Shown here: piece by piece, positions 34,354 through 41,316 of the stretch
How the letters are laid out: the number at the start of each line of letters is the position of its first letter
Position numbering within the stretch: position 1 is the stretch's first letter
Assembly (NCBI GenBank): GCA_033085395.1
Contig: JANQBS010000311.1
Span: 1-41,316 of the forward strand
DNA length: 41,316 nucleotides
DNA from: Xanthoparmelia taractica
Lineage: Eukaryota; Ascomycota; Lecanoromycetes; Lecanorales; Parmeliaceae
Reading direction: 5' to 3'
Program-made: the position numbers and the translations under genes
The notes under the pieces: generated by a model
Told to the model about the DNA's origin: nothing
Database searches by the model: none
What the model saw: the letters and a program-made list of their open reading frames with translations, nothing else

Positions 34354-35715
34354 TATTGTGTGTTCGTGTGGTTGTAACAGGCCTGAGGATTACTCTACTC
34401 AAAACCATCTCCCGCCGACTCCGCCACCGTGGTCATGCAAGATGGTCGGTCGAGCAGGGGCTGAAATGAACGGCACCGGGAAATGCGATATTAGAGTCAG
34501 GTTGTAGGCGCGAGTCACGATCGCGGCTCGGAAATGGTTTTTGATGAAAGATGTTGAGAGCGAGATGGGTATTAAGCTTTGAGTAGAGTGTATATAGTTT
34601 GATACGTGGTGAACACGAGTTTGTCCGTCGCTTGAGAAGTTGTTAATCTATTACCATCATCAATGAGACAAGTGATCAAGTGAGAGCGAGTCAACCCAGC
34701 ACTCATCCGATCCGGATAATCAATTGTCTGAGAAGAGAAAGAAAACATCGCACTTGAAGAGAGATAACAGAGACATGAACCCCGGCCCCAACCCAACAGC
34801 CCTTCCCAAACACTTCCCAAATCATCTCTTTTCTCCTCTCCTCTCCTCTCCTCTCCCTCTCCGCTTCCCTCTCAACTCAACTCATCTCCATCCCATCCCT
34901 TACACCCGAGCAATATATCCCCATCATCCCTCATCCATCCATCGAACCACCCACTCCACGTCCAGAAACAACCCCCAATCAACAGCTCTCAACCCCATCT
35001 CACCTCCACCTCTCGCAATCAACATCACAGACAAAGAAGAACCCCTCTCTCTATGTTTTAAAGCCTTAGCCAACCTCAACGCACACCAACGCACAGCGTC
35101 GGACTCCGACGAGATCGAGCACTCTCACAAAACCAGAAAACGGACCTTCAAGCACCTAACGCTTCTCGAAACTCAGCAAGCAGTCCTGTTTGCCACGCAG
35201 ATCAAGCACGGAACATCTCCCCAAGCAAATGACCACCGAGTCTCAAGCAAGCAAGCAAGCAAAGGAAGACAACAAGGACGCGTAGATGCTAAGAAACGAA
35301 ACAACACGAAATGAAACGAATAGGGAGGTAGGTTCCAAAACTATGACGACTTGCTGCGATGGCGAGGAGTCCGATCCTTATCCCTGGACTTCGTCTCGAG
35401 GGAGGAAAAAGGGTTGAGTGGTGCGAGGTTGATCGTGGAGTCGCGTTGGAGGGGGGGGGGGGGGGGGGGTGAGGGAGCTGGAGACGAGGACGACGAATGA
35501 TCGAGGACCGAGGAGATGGTTTTCGCGGGTCAAAGTGGTCGTGGCGAAAGGGGGATTGGGCTGGCTGTATGCTTTTCGTTGGATGGGTGATCGAGATGGA
35601 AAAAAGCGGAACTCGCAGGTCGTAGGTCGTAGTTCTTAAGTGGAAGGGACTCGGTTTGGCGTGTTCAGGTAAGCAGTGAGGGAGAGAGAGAGGGTTCCAA
35701 GCGGTAAAGCTTGAG
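34354..35715. other. CT/GA-rich non-coding stretch upstream of the ankyrin pseudogene
   Basis: Contains a run of five CCTCT-type units (about 34833-34860) in a longer pyrimidine tract, a (CAAG)n-like tract near 35244-35261, a 19-base G homopolymer at 35451-35469 and a GA-rich tract near 35677-35694. Long open frames here (34724-35314 plus; 35289-35735 minus) are low-complexity, start at non-ATG codons or run into repeats, and look non-coding. Pyrimidine tracts of this kind are common in fungal promoters. Confidence 0.5.
35451..35469. repeat. G19 homopolymer
   Basis: Nineteen consecutive G on the plus strand. Length in the assembly may be unreliable. Confidence 0.95.
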
Positions 35716-36175
35716 TTAGTGTTCTCATCGGCCATGCGGAGGACTAATTAGATGTGTAGATGGACGATTAGATCGTCTCAACGCCGGGGCCAGCGGGCCT
35801 AGATAGGTCGTTTTGCAAGCATAGATAGACCATCAGACGTACCCGAAGACTCCCTACGCCTAGGCGGCATAGACCCGGAGTGGCTATGAAGCTAGCTAGA
35901 TAGACCTGGCTAGATATAAGGCGTGGGAGGGCGGAAAAAAGGCTGCTATGGCTCTGAGAGAGAAAGAGAGAAGTTCCAATGAGGAGGAGCCATCTGCTGG
36001 TGAGAGACCCATATATATAATCCTCTCGGTGACTGCTTCATATCCTGCGCACGTCGTATCCTCTCGAATGGATCGCATAAAAGCTCCCAGAATTAGCAGG
36101 CATCTTTCTAGGCCTGTTTCCGGCTAGATCATGAGATTCAATGGGATCCACTAACCCCCAGTCCCACTGGTCCGA
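35716..36175 (-). mobile_element. Solo A-B terminal unit of a G+C-rich tyrosine-recombinase element
   Basis: 460 bp. It starts TTAGTGTTCTCAT and ends CCCAGTCCCACTGGTCCGA, aligning end to end with the 398-bp A-B units at 6556 and 18427: the shared blocks are GATCGTCTCAACGCC, GCCTAGATAGGTCGTT, AGACTCCCTA, GGCATAGACC, TATAAGGCGT, the GATCATGAGA...CACTAAC block and the CCCACT terminus. It is diverged and not RIPed, so it belongs to another subfamily. No internal coding region is attached. It lies inside the 3' end of the hydrolase–NACHT–ankyrin gene. Confidence 0.75.
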
Positions 36176-37867
36176 GCACGAAGGAATGGTTTGGCTTCTG
36201 GCCAACCTTTCTCTTTGAAATTTCCCCAAGGCTTCTTCGTCAGCTTCGTTTATCAAAATGTCACGCCGATTCAACAGCAAGTTCACTATATCTTTGGCTA
36301 TTTCAAAGTCTGTCGAGAAAGAGAGATAGCTCTCAACGGCCCAGGATAACACACTTCTGCCATCAATGTCTCTTGCATTGACATCGACGTCACTTCTCTT
36401 CACCAACTCTTCTACAATTTCCTTGTAGCCATACTCACAGGCATAGGACAAAGAAGTTCGGCCAAAGTCGTCAATACTGTCTGCATTACTGGTCCGCTGA
36501 AGTAGTAACTTTACTACCTCACAGTGACCCTCAGAAGCAGCTAGAGACAAAGGAGTGGCACCAGACGTGCCTCTGACATCTATTTCAGCGTTTTGTTGAA
36601 GCAGTAGCTCCACGTTATAGTGACCATAGAACGCAGCCCAGTGTAAAGGCCTCCGACCAAGTCTGCCGCTGATATTTAGATTGGCATTTCCTTGGAGTAA
36701 CGCTTCTACCACTGCTGTACGTCCGTTCTTAGCAGCCAAGCACAATGGCGTATCCCCTTGGAGGATTTTATGATTCACATCAACGTCTTCTCTAATGAGT
36801 AACGTTCTTACTATTGCATTGTGCCCTGATCCAGCGGCCTTGGACAACGGTGTGTCTCCATTACAATTCAGAGAGTTTAGGTCAACTTCTTCCCGATTAA
36901 GCAGAAGTTTCACTACAAATTTATACCCGTTCGTAGCTGCCAAGGACAGTGGCGTGTTCCCTAAGTTGTCCTTGCAATTCACATCAACGTCTTCCCTACT
37001 AAGTAGCAATTTCACCATATCCTTATGCCCACATCTAGCGGCAGAAGACAACGGGGTATCTCCTTGAGGGTTCTTATGATTCACATCAACGTCGTCTCGA
37101 CCGAGTAGTAATTCCACAAGTATCGCGTGCCCTTTCTTAGCGGCAATGGACAAAGACGTCTGACCATATCCGTCCATCTGGTCCGCCCTTACGTTTCGAG
37201 TCAAAACAGCCCTCCCTATATTGATGAAATTGCATTCTGTGAGGGCATGTAATAGGGTCGTTTCGCATGTGTGACGAGGAGAATAATGATTGATGGAGTA
37301 TCCGGAGTATTTGACAAAGTACTCTTGCAGCATAATATCTGAGGCTTTAGTGCTCAATGCCGCCAAATGGTCCTGGGGCATATTGGCGTTCTCGACCATG
37401 CGCATATGCCAGAGCCAGAATTTTGAGCAATACCTGAACAAGCCAAGGGAATCACTTTTCTCCTTCTCAGCGAGTCCTGGTTTACGTATAAGACTCATTG
37501 CAGAATGTTTTGCAGGATCTTGAAACTGTTCCATAAAGAGGTATTCAATGCACGACCTCGAAAGCCAAAGATGACCATGTCCGATCACGTTGCCTGTAAT
37601 TGAATTGTCGAGAACCTGGAAGCCTTTCTCGAGAAGGAAATCCTGGACGGATTGATGAATAAATTGTACCGCTGGCTTACCATCGTGTTTTTGAACCTCG
37701 GCAAGACCTTTGGAGAGATCGTAAACTACTAGTTTCATATCTTCATCTGTCTGCACATACAACTCTGAACTCAGACACTGGTGACTAGATGTGTGAGCGA
37801 TGTCCGGATTAATAGCCAGAGCGAAGTGTAGCTCTCTCAAGGTGAGTGGCCGATATGAGAAACATAT
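36038..37867 (-). pseudogene. Winged-helix end and ankyrin-repeat segment of the NLR-type gene
   Basis: Open from just after TGA 37870-37868 to TGA 36040-36038. It begins with YRPLTLRELHFALAI and VQFIHQSVQDFLLEKGF (conserved end of the NACHT-associated winged helix), then a helical linker. About nine ankyrin repeats follow (codons ~220-540 counted from 37840). Five consecutive ones share LLLxREDVDVNxKxxxGDTPLSxAAxxGH, and one has the HWAA form. Adjacent repeats are strikingly alike in DNA: GATTCACATCAACGTC recurs on the plus strand at about 36773 and 37079, with a close match near 36978. The ankyrin part ends near LINEADEEALGKF, a short tail follows, and from SDQWDW onward the sequence belongs to the transposon repeat at 35716-36175. 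Confidence 0.8.
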
Positions 37868-38831
37868 TCATTGCATGAAGTGTAGACACTGAGCTCTTTC
37901 TTGGTCCTTTGTATCGCTAAGGAGTCCGGTATATAGCTCATGCAACTCGGTCGGAGTACTCTGTACCATCGCTTGAATACTGGCAATAGTTTTGCGGCGC
38001 TTGTATAATGTGAAGATCCGCGGTATTATGACTACAACTCATTGGAAATTGCCTTGAGACCTGGATACGACCTCGTTTTGGAGTGTTCTCGCTATGTCAG
38101 TCCGGTGAATGTGAGCTTCGATGTTTTCCTGAACGTAAATCTCAATATCTTGCTTATTTTCGTCCTCGACGCAGATCTCGTCTCCGTCCTCCAAAGCGAC
38201 AAGAGGGTAATGCCTACAAGAGAAGCATATCGAAAGGGAAGCCGCAAGACAACGGAAGAACTCGACTAGGCCAATCGCTACGTTTTCGCCGCATTCGTCG
38301 AGCGCATCGATGTATATCCGTATTTTTTGGGTTCTTGCCGCATCGACTACTTTGGACTTGAAGAAATTTTGCAATTCATTCGCCTGCCATTCCCACTTAT
38401 CCCCAAAATTTCCATCGGTCTGATATCTCATTTTGTAATGATGAGTGAACTTGGAGAGTAGATCACGGTTTTGCTGCAGAATCTGATGCAAAAGAGACCG
38501 GAACAACCCAAGAGTACTCTTCTGAATAGGTGCACCTCAACCGTGGAAGAAAAACGAAGCCAAGATGAACGTTTGCTTGATTGACTGCTCTGCGGTCTCA
38601 AGAGCGTGTTTTAGTACTGTTGATTTCCCCGTTCCTGGATTGCCTTTAATCCACAGCAAGCCGTGTCCCTGGTCGAGCCACTCGCGATAAGTTCGGTGTT
38701 GCATGAGCCAAGCACATGTCGCCGGTGCTGGATCCGCAACATCGTTTTTGCGCCAGTGCATTTCCGTAAAAAACAGAGATTGTAGGCATTTTTGTTCGTC
38801 TGGTGTGAACTCAGTGGGCGCTGGTGATTCT
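37868..38831 (-). pseudogene. NACHT NTPase segment of the NLR-type gene
   Basis: After FTPDEQKCLQSLFF and a DPAPATCAWLMQH linker comes Walker A, LLWIKGNPGTGKST (about 38660-38620), then FILASFFFHG with TGA at 38539-38537, LGLFRSLLHQILQQN, Walker B KIRIYIDALDECGE (near 38310-38270) and SICFSCRHYP (sensor Arg). After QGNFQ comes TGA 38041-38039, then IPRIFTLYKRRKTIASIQAM, TPTELHELYTGLL and CLHFMQ followed by TGA 37870-37868, ICFSYRPLTLRELHFAL. This is the winged-helix part that follows NACHT. Except for three TGAs the frame is open for over 300 codons. The motifs needed for nucleotide binding are intact. Confidence 0.75.
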
Positions 38832-40248
38832 CTAAGGACGTATGCTTTAGTGATTGCGCTCTGGTCAGCATGCATTCACTGGAATTGGTTGAAAATATAT
38901 TAAAGATTTAATGTGAATTGGAGCTATTTAACGCTGCCATTCGAATCTCAAGGTCCCTCTCAGCTGCTTCTAGAATGAGCTCGGGCAGACGCACATATTC
39001 GGTAGACTCACAAATTTTTGAAGCCTTATTATATACATCTTCAAGGTTGCTAGATACGAGCTTGAGATTGTCTTCGTCACGTTGGTCTTTAGGATTGAAC
39101 CGGCACATGTTGCTGTGGTCAGCGTTCAGCCGAACAATATTTTCTCTGTGTCCGGGAAGCCCAAAAGTAGCACTTTCCTTTGGCACGACCTGTATTTGTA
39201 TGTTAGCCTTAGCATCTATTTAACTTCATGCTGCGAACTCTGGAAGGCGTGGCTCTAGAGCCATTGACAGGGTCTTGAGGTTTCAAGTATAGAGTTTGGG
39301 GAAAGTTTGGATTCAGCATTCCTACTTATGACGGAGACATACATCACCAATGCCTTCCCAAAAGGAGACGATGTTATAGGACTCAAGCTGTTGTCTCCAG
39401 TGCTCTGCTAGTACATCTGTAAATAGAGAGCCTTTTTTAAGCGTCTCGATGATATCATTCGATGGTTGGAAACGTATGCTCTGAGCTATGCGAGCAGCAG
39501 CTGAACCCAGAGCTACTAGTCCGTGGTCGCCACCAGCATGTGGCGTCCCAAAAAAGACAAGTCCAGTCCTGGGACATAAGTCAATATGTGTTTCGAAGCA
39601 TTCAGTCCTGCGACTAACGTTAACTCTCGGATTGTCCGATATTTTAAATTGGCATGTGCATTGACTAGCGCCTAGCAGTCAGATGGCTCCGTCAGTCCAC
39701 TTCTGGTCTTCAGAACAATGCACCATACCTGTTCAATGAGGATACCGCCAAGGCTATGACCGACGAAAATTAAAGGTCTTTTGTCATCCTGTGATGCAAT
39801 AGGTAAATCACTATTCCGGTCGACATCACGGTGTAAGCACCTTTTTGCGTTCGGCCCGCAACGCCTCCAGTAGGTCATTCGCCTTATCAATGAATCGACC
39901 CTTATCTCCCCCATACACCAAGGTGGAGTTATATTCGTAGAGGAAGATGCGTGATCGAGGTGCAACTTTCGGTAGGTCATCCCGAAGCCACAGTCTTCCC
40001 TCCGGACCAGCAGGTTTTCTCCAGGTATCCCACGCATGCTGCTCATCTGGTCTGCTGCGTGGATTGAGGCCGTGCACGGCTACAATGCTGAAGGTCGTCA
40101 GCAACGATAAAGGTCAAGCTAGTAGGCGGGACTGACTCGACACAAGGACGCTCGTCACTTTCGCTCTCTTCAGGGGGGTATAGCTGCCGTAGGGGCTTGT
40201 CTCGCGTGGTTAGCAGCCGTAACGATTAGCGGAAAGCCAAAAACTCAC
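38832..40248 (-). other. Predicted introns of the NLR-type gene
   Basis: GT–AG introns on the minus strand: 40248-40201 (48 bp, GTGAGT with a GCTAAC branch site, tentative), 39840-39789 (52 bp), 39728-39672 (57 bp), 39624-39569 (56 bp, GTTAAC donor), 39342-39190 (153 bp) and 38932-38832 (101 bp, GTTAAA donor, GCTGAC branch, CTTAG acceptor). Lengths are typical of ascomycetes. The last joins the hydrolase part to NACHT in phase (..RMAA|ESPAP..). Without it the hydrolase frame would end at TAA 38910-38908. Confidence 0.6.
38933..40104 (-). pseudogene. Exons of the N-terminal alpha/beta-hydrolase (serine esterase/lipase-like) domain
   Basis: Reading starts in a frame with no ATG (the first open codon after TGA 40116-40114 is near 40113). 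Visible motifs: SIVAVHGLNPRSRPD (oxyanion-side HG), AWDTWRKPAGPEGRLWLRDDL, IFLYEYNSTLVYGGDKGRFI, RPLIFVGHSLGGILIEQ with the nucleophile Ser in GHSLGG, ALVNAHANLKY, GLVFFGTPHAGGDHG, GSLFTDVLAEHW, NIVSFWEGIGD, VVPKESATFGLPGHRENI and LNADHSNMCRF, whose His is the likely catalytic base. In the family this domain is the putative effector at the N-terminus of NACHT or TPR receptors. Exon joins keep the frame exactly (20, 15.7 and 75.3 codons for exons 39788-39729, 39671-39625 and 39568-39343), which supports the model. Confidence 0.75.
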
Positions 40249-40251
40249 CAT

Positions 40252-40891
40252 GCTGCTGGAGGCCGGATGCGGCAGGGTGCTTTCCAGCCGTTCAAAGTAT
40301 GAGATTAAGCATCAAGCCTACTGAGCTGGATGAGGTATGAATTTTTGGCAGGCAGCACGCCGCCAAACCTTGATTTTGACCCACAGGGCTGTTGCATCAT
40401 GCAGGTAAGATTTTAGCGCGATGGTGATTACTTGTAACACAAGGTGTTGGCCCCAGAAGCTAAGCATTGTCTACCTTCCCGACGACGACCGCATCTGCAG
40501 GAAAGACAATTTTTGAAAACCCCGTTCTAATGATTGAAAAGATCGACGTTGGCTTACATATCACTCGTAATAAGATAGTAGCGCCGGGTGTGAGAAATGG
40601 AACGGGTTATACCGCTGTGCCAAAAGGTTGATCAGTGATATAGAACACCTACATCAAAGTATAAGTGTAATATATCTATATCAAGTAGTAACCCACGTCT
40701 GTAAAGTAAGCCAGTTCACTATGTGTATCACTCCTACAAAAGGGTGGAACGCAAAAGTGCGAGGAAGACGAGACAAAGGGGATCCAGAAGAGGAGCAGGA
40801 AGTTTAGAGATATATTGTGCTCGTCTATACAATGTTCCCCACCCGTTCTCTGCTAAGGACGTTGTCGTCGAATTAACAGGAAAGCTAGAAC
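40252..40891. other. Intergenic region between divergent NLR and MADS-like genes
   Basis: About 640 bp of near-normal composition. It probably holds both promoters. No coding motif is seen on either strand; the 69-codon plus frame at 40723-40932 starts at a non-ATG codon or overlaps the MADS-like gene in another frame. Confidence 0.4.
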
Positions 40892-41242
40892 ATGCCTTAC
40901 GTAGCGAAAGCAAAAGCACAGCAGTTCACTAGAAGGAAACCAAACTTAATGAAAAAGGCAGATCAGCTAGCGCGATTATGTCACGCCGACGTTGCATTGA
41001 TCATCCGCAGAAATGGAAGGTATTATACTTATCGATCGACTGATCACGAAAAACGCACACGAAATACTGCCACGACAACAAGAACGGGTACTTTGCAAGC
41101 AGATTGCCGAGCTGAAGCAACAGATTCATAAGATAATGGGAGTAACGAATTATTATTGTAGGGAGAGGACTCACTTCCAAGACCAGGCTCATAGCAGGAG
41201 GCAGAGACATATCATCACCACAAATGATTCTATAAGGTCTAG
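40892..41242 (+). pseudogene. Small MADS-box-like (SRF-type) gene, frameshifted and truncated
   Basis: ATG at 40892. The first ~52 residues match the MADS-box core: FTRRKPNLMKKADQLARLC, HADVALIIRRNGRYYTYRS, then TDHE, the arrangement seen in small fungal SRF-TF-like proteins (DNA-binding, nuclear). After the A-tract at 41048-41053 the frame in use degenerates (Thr/Arg repeats, stop at 41129-41131). The frame shifted by one base continues in protein-like fashion (AHEILPRQQERVLCKQIAEL, KQQIHKIMG), suggesting a one-base insertion or an unseen intron. That frame runs into the transposon repeat at 41243. Function as a regulator is inferred from the domain only. Confidence 0.6.
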
Positions 41243-41316
41243 TCGAATAGTGGGACTATGGGTTAGTGTGTCTCATGATCCAGCCCCTGTTCCAGATGCA
41301 TGCGCACATGCGGGGA
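41243..41316 (+). mobile_element. Left terminal repeat of a further tyrosine-recombinase retrotransposon, cut by the window end
   Basis: TCGAATAGTGGGACTATGGG and the following ~55 bases are the reverse complement of the A1 end seen at 11160 and 23030 (CTGGATCATGAGAC, CATGCGCACATGCG). CpA/TpG are preserved here, so this copy is not RIPed. It is oriented with its coding strand on plus, so the coding region should follow beyond 41316. Confidence 0.75.

Larger units (their letters stand above)
36038..40251 (-). pseudogene. NLR-type gene: alpha/beta-hydrolase + NACHT + ankyrin repeats, interrupted by in-frame TGA codons
   Basis: Reading on the minus strand, a lipase-like domain with short introns is followed by a NACHT NTPase and about nine ankyrin repeats, the domain order of many ascomycete STAND/NLR proteins used in heterokaryon incompatibility and immunity. 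Proposed exons: 40251-40249 (ATG only, tentative), 40200-39841, 39788-39729, 39671-39625, 39568-39343, 39189-38933 and 38831-36038. All junction phases agree except that the first two exons contain TGA at 40116-40114. Further in-frame TGAs lie at 38539-38537, 38041-38039 and 37870-37868, the last two at positions where I expect Trp. The final ~45 codons are encoded by a transposon terminal repeat. With these stops a full-length protein cannot be made by normal decoding, though truncated products are possible. Confidence 0.75.

Noticed and set aside
34724..35735. Long open frames of 196 (plus) and 148 (minus) codons
   Set aside because: Non-ATG first codon or repeat-derived start, Pro/Ser/Thr low complexity across CT-rich and poly-G tracts, no motif.
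36795..37067. 90-codon plus-strand open frame inside the ankyrin gene
   Set aside because: Antisense shadow of the repeated ankyrin coding sequence.
38537..38875. Separate NACHT gene starting at ATG 38875
   Set aside because: Only ~30 bases from the hydrolase stop; a phase-compatible intron and the known fused domain order favour one gene, though not proven.
36038..40251. TGA recoded as Trp in this gene
   Set aside because: One stop falls where Arg is more likely, TGA is a normal nuclear stop in ascomycetes, and neighbouring pseudogenes also carry TAA; mutation is simpler.

Overview
The window looks like nuclear DNA of a filamentous ascomycete (Pezizomycotina) whose genome is shaped by repeat-induced point mutation (RIP). 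Two compartments meet near 30.9 kb. From 1 to about 30.9 kb the DNA is extremely A+T-rich and poor in CpA/TpG. Recognisable coding frames there are broken almost only where Gln (CAA/CAG) or Trp (TGG) codons would be expected, which is the RIP signature. From about 31.4 kb to the end the composition is near normal, genes have short fungal-type introns, and damage is light. No prokaryotic feature was found. Species is not assigned. || Layout of the AT-rich part: a plus-strand Gypsy pol remnant with integrase and chromodomain (about 480-2215); a second plus-strand Gypsy RT fragment (2703-3640); a short-chain dehydrogenase pseudogene (4840-5560); a tyrosine-recombinase retrotransposon with split direct repeats, minus strand (6556-11160); a pseudogene of branched-chain 2-oxoacid dehydrogenase E1 alpha (11880-13303); unidentified RIPed DNA; an NB-ARC/TPR receptor pseudogene (16780-18426) cut cleanly by a second copy of the tyrosine-recombinase retrotransposon (18427-23030), with the TPR frame resuming at 23031; and two overlapping minus-strand Gypsy remnants (26760-29340 and 29631-30920). 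Seven copies of a ~275-bp inverted-repeat element with 23-bp termini and, where visible, 8-bp target duplications are scattered through it (a non-autonomous, hAT-like MITE). || Layout of the gene-like part: unassigned sequence (31.4-33.2 kb); an ankyrin-repeat pseudogene (33241-34353, minus); a CT-rich non-coding stretch; a G+C-rich solo terminal repeat of a related tyrosine-recombinase element (35716-36175); a large minus-strand NLR-type gene, alpha/beta-hydrolase + NACHT + about nine ankyrin repeats (36038-40251), carrying several in-frame TGA codons; a divergent small MADS-box-like gene (from 40892, plus); and, from 41243 to the window end, the unmutated left terminal repeat of another tyrosine-recombinase retrotransposon. 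|| Taken together this is an accessory region where fungal incompatibility/innate-immunity receptor genes (NLRs) sit among mobile elements. RIP has destroyed duplicated genes and transposons on one side. On the other side, a retrotransposon terminal repeat supplies the last ~45 codons of the ankyrin frame, and another copy abuts a transcription-factor-like gene. All function statements come from motif reading by eye; no search was run.
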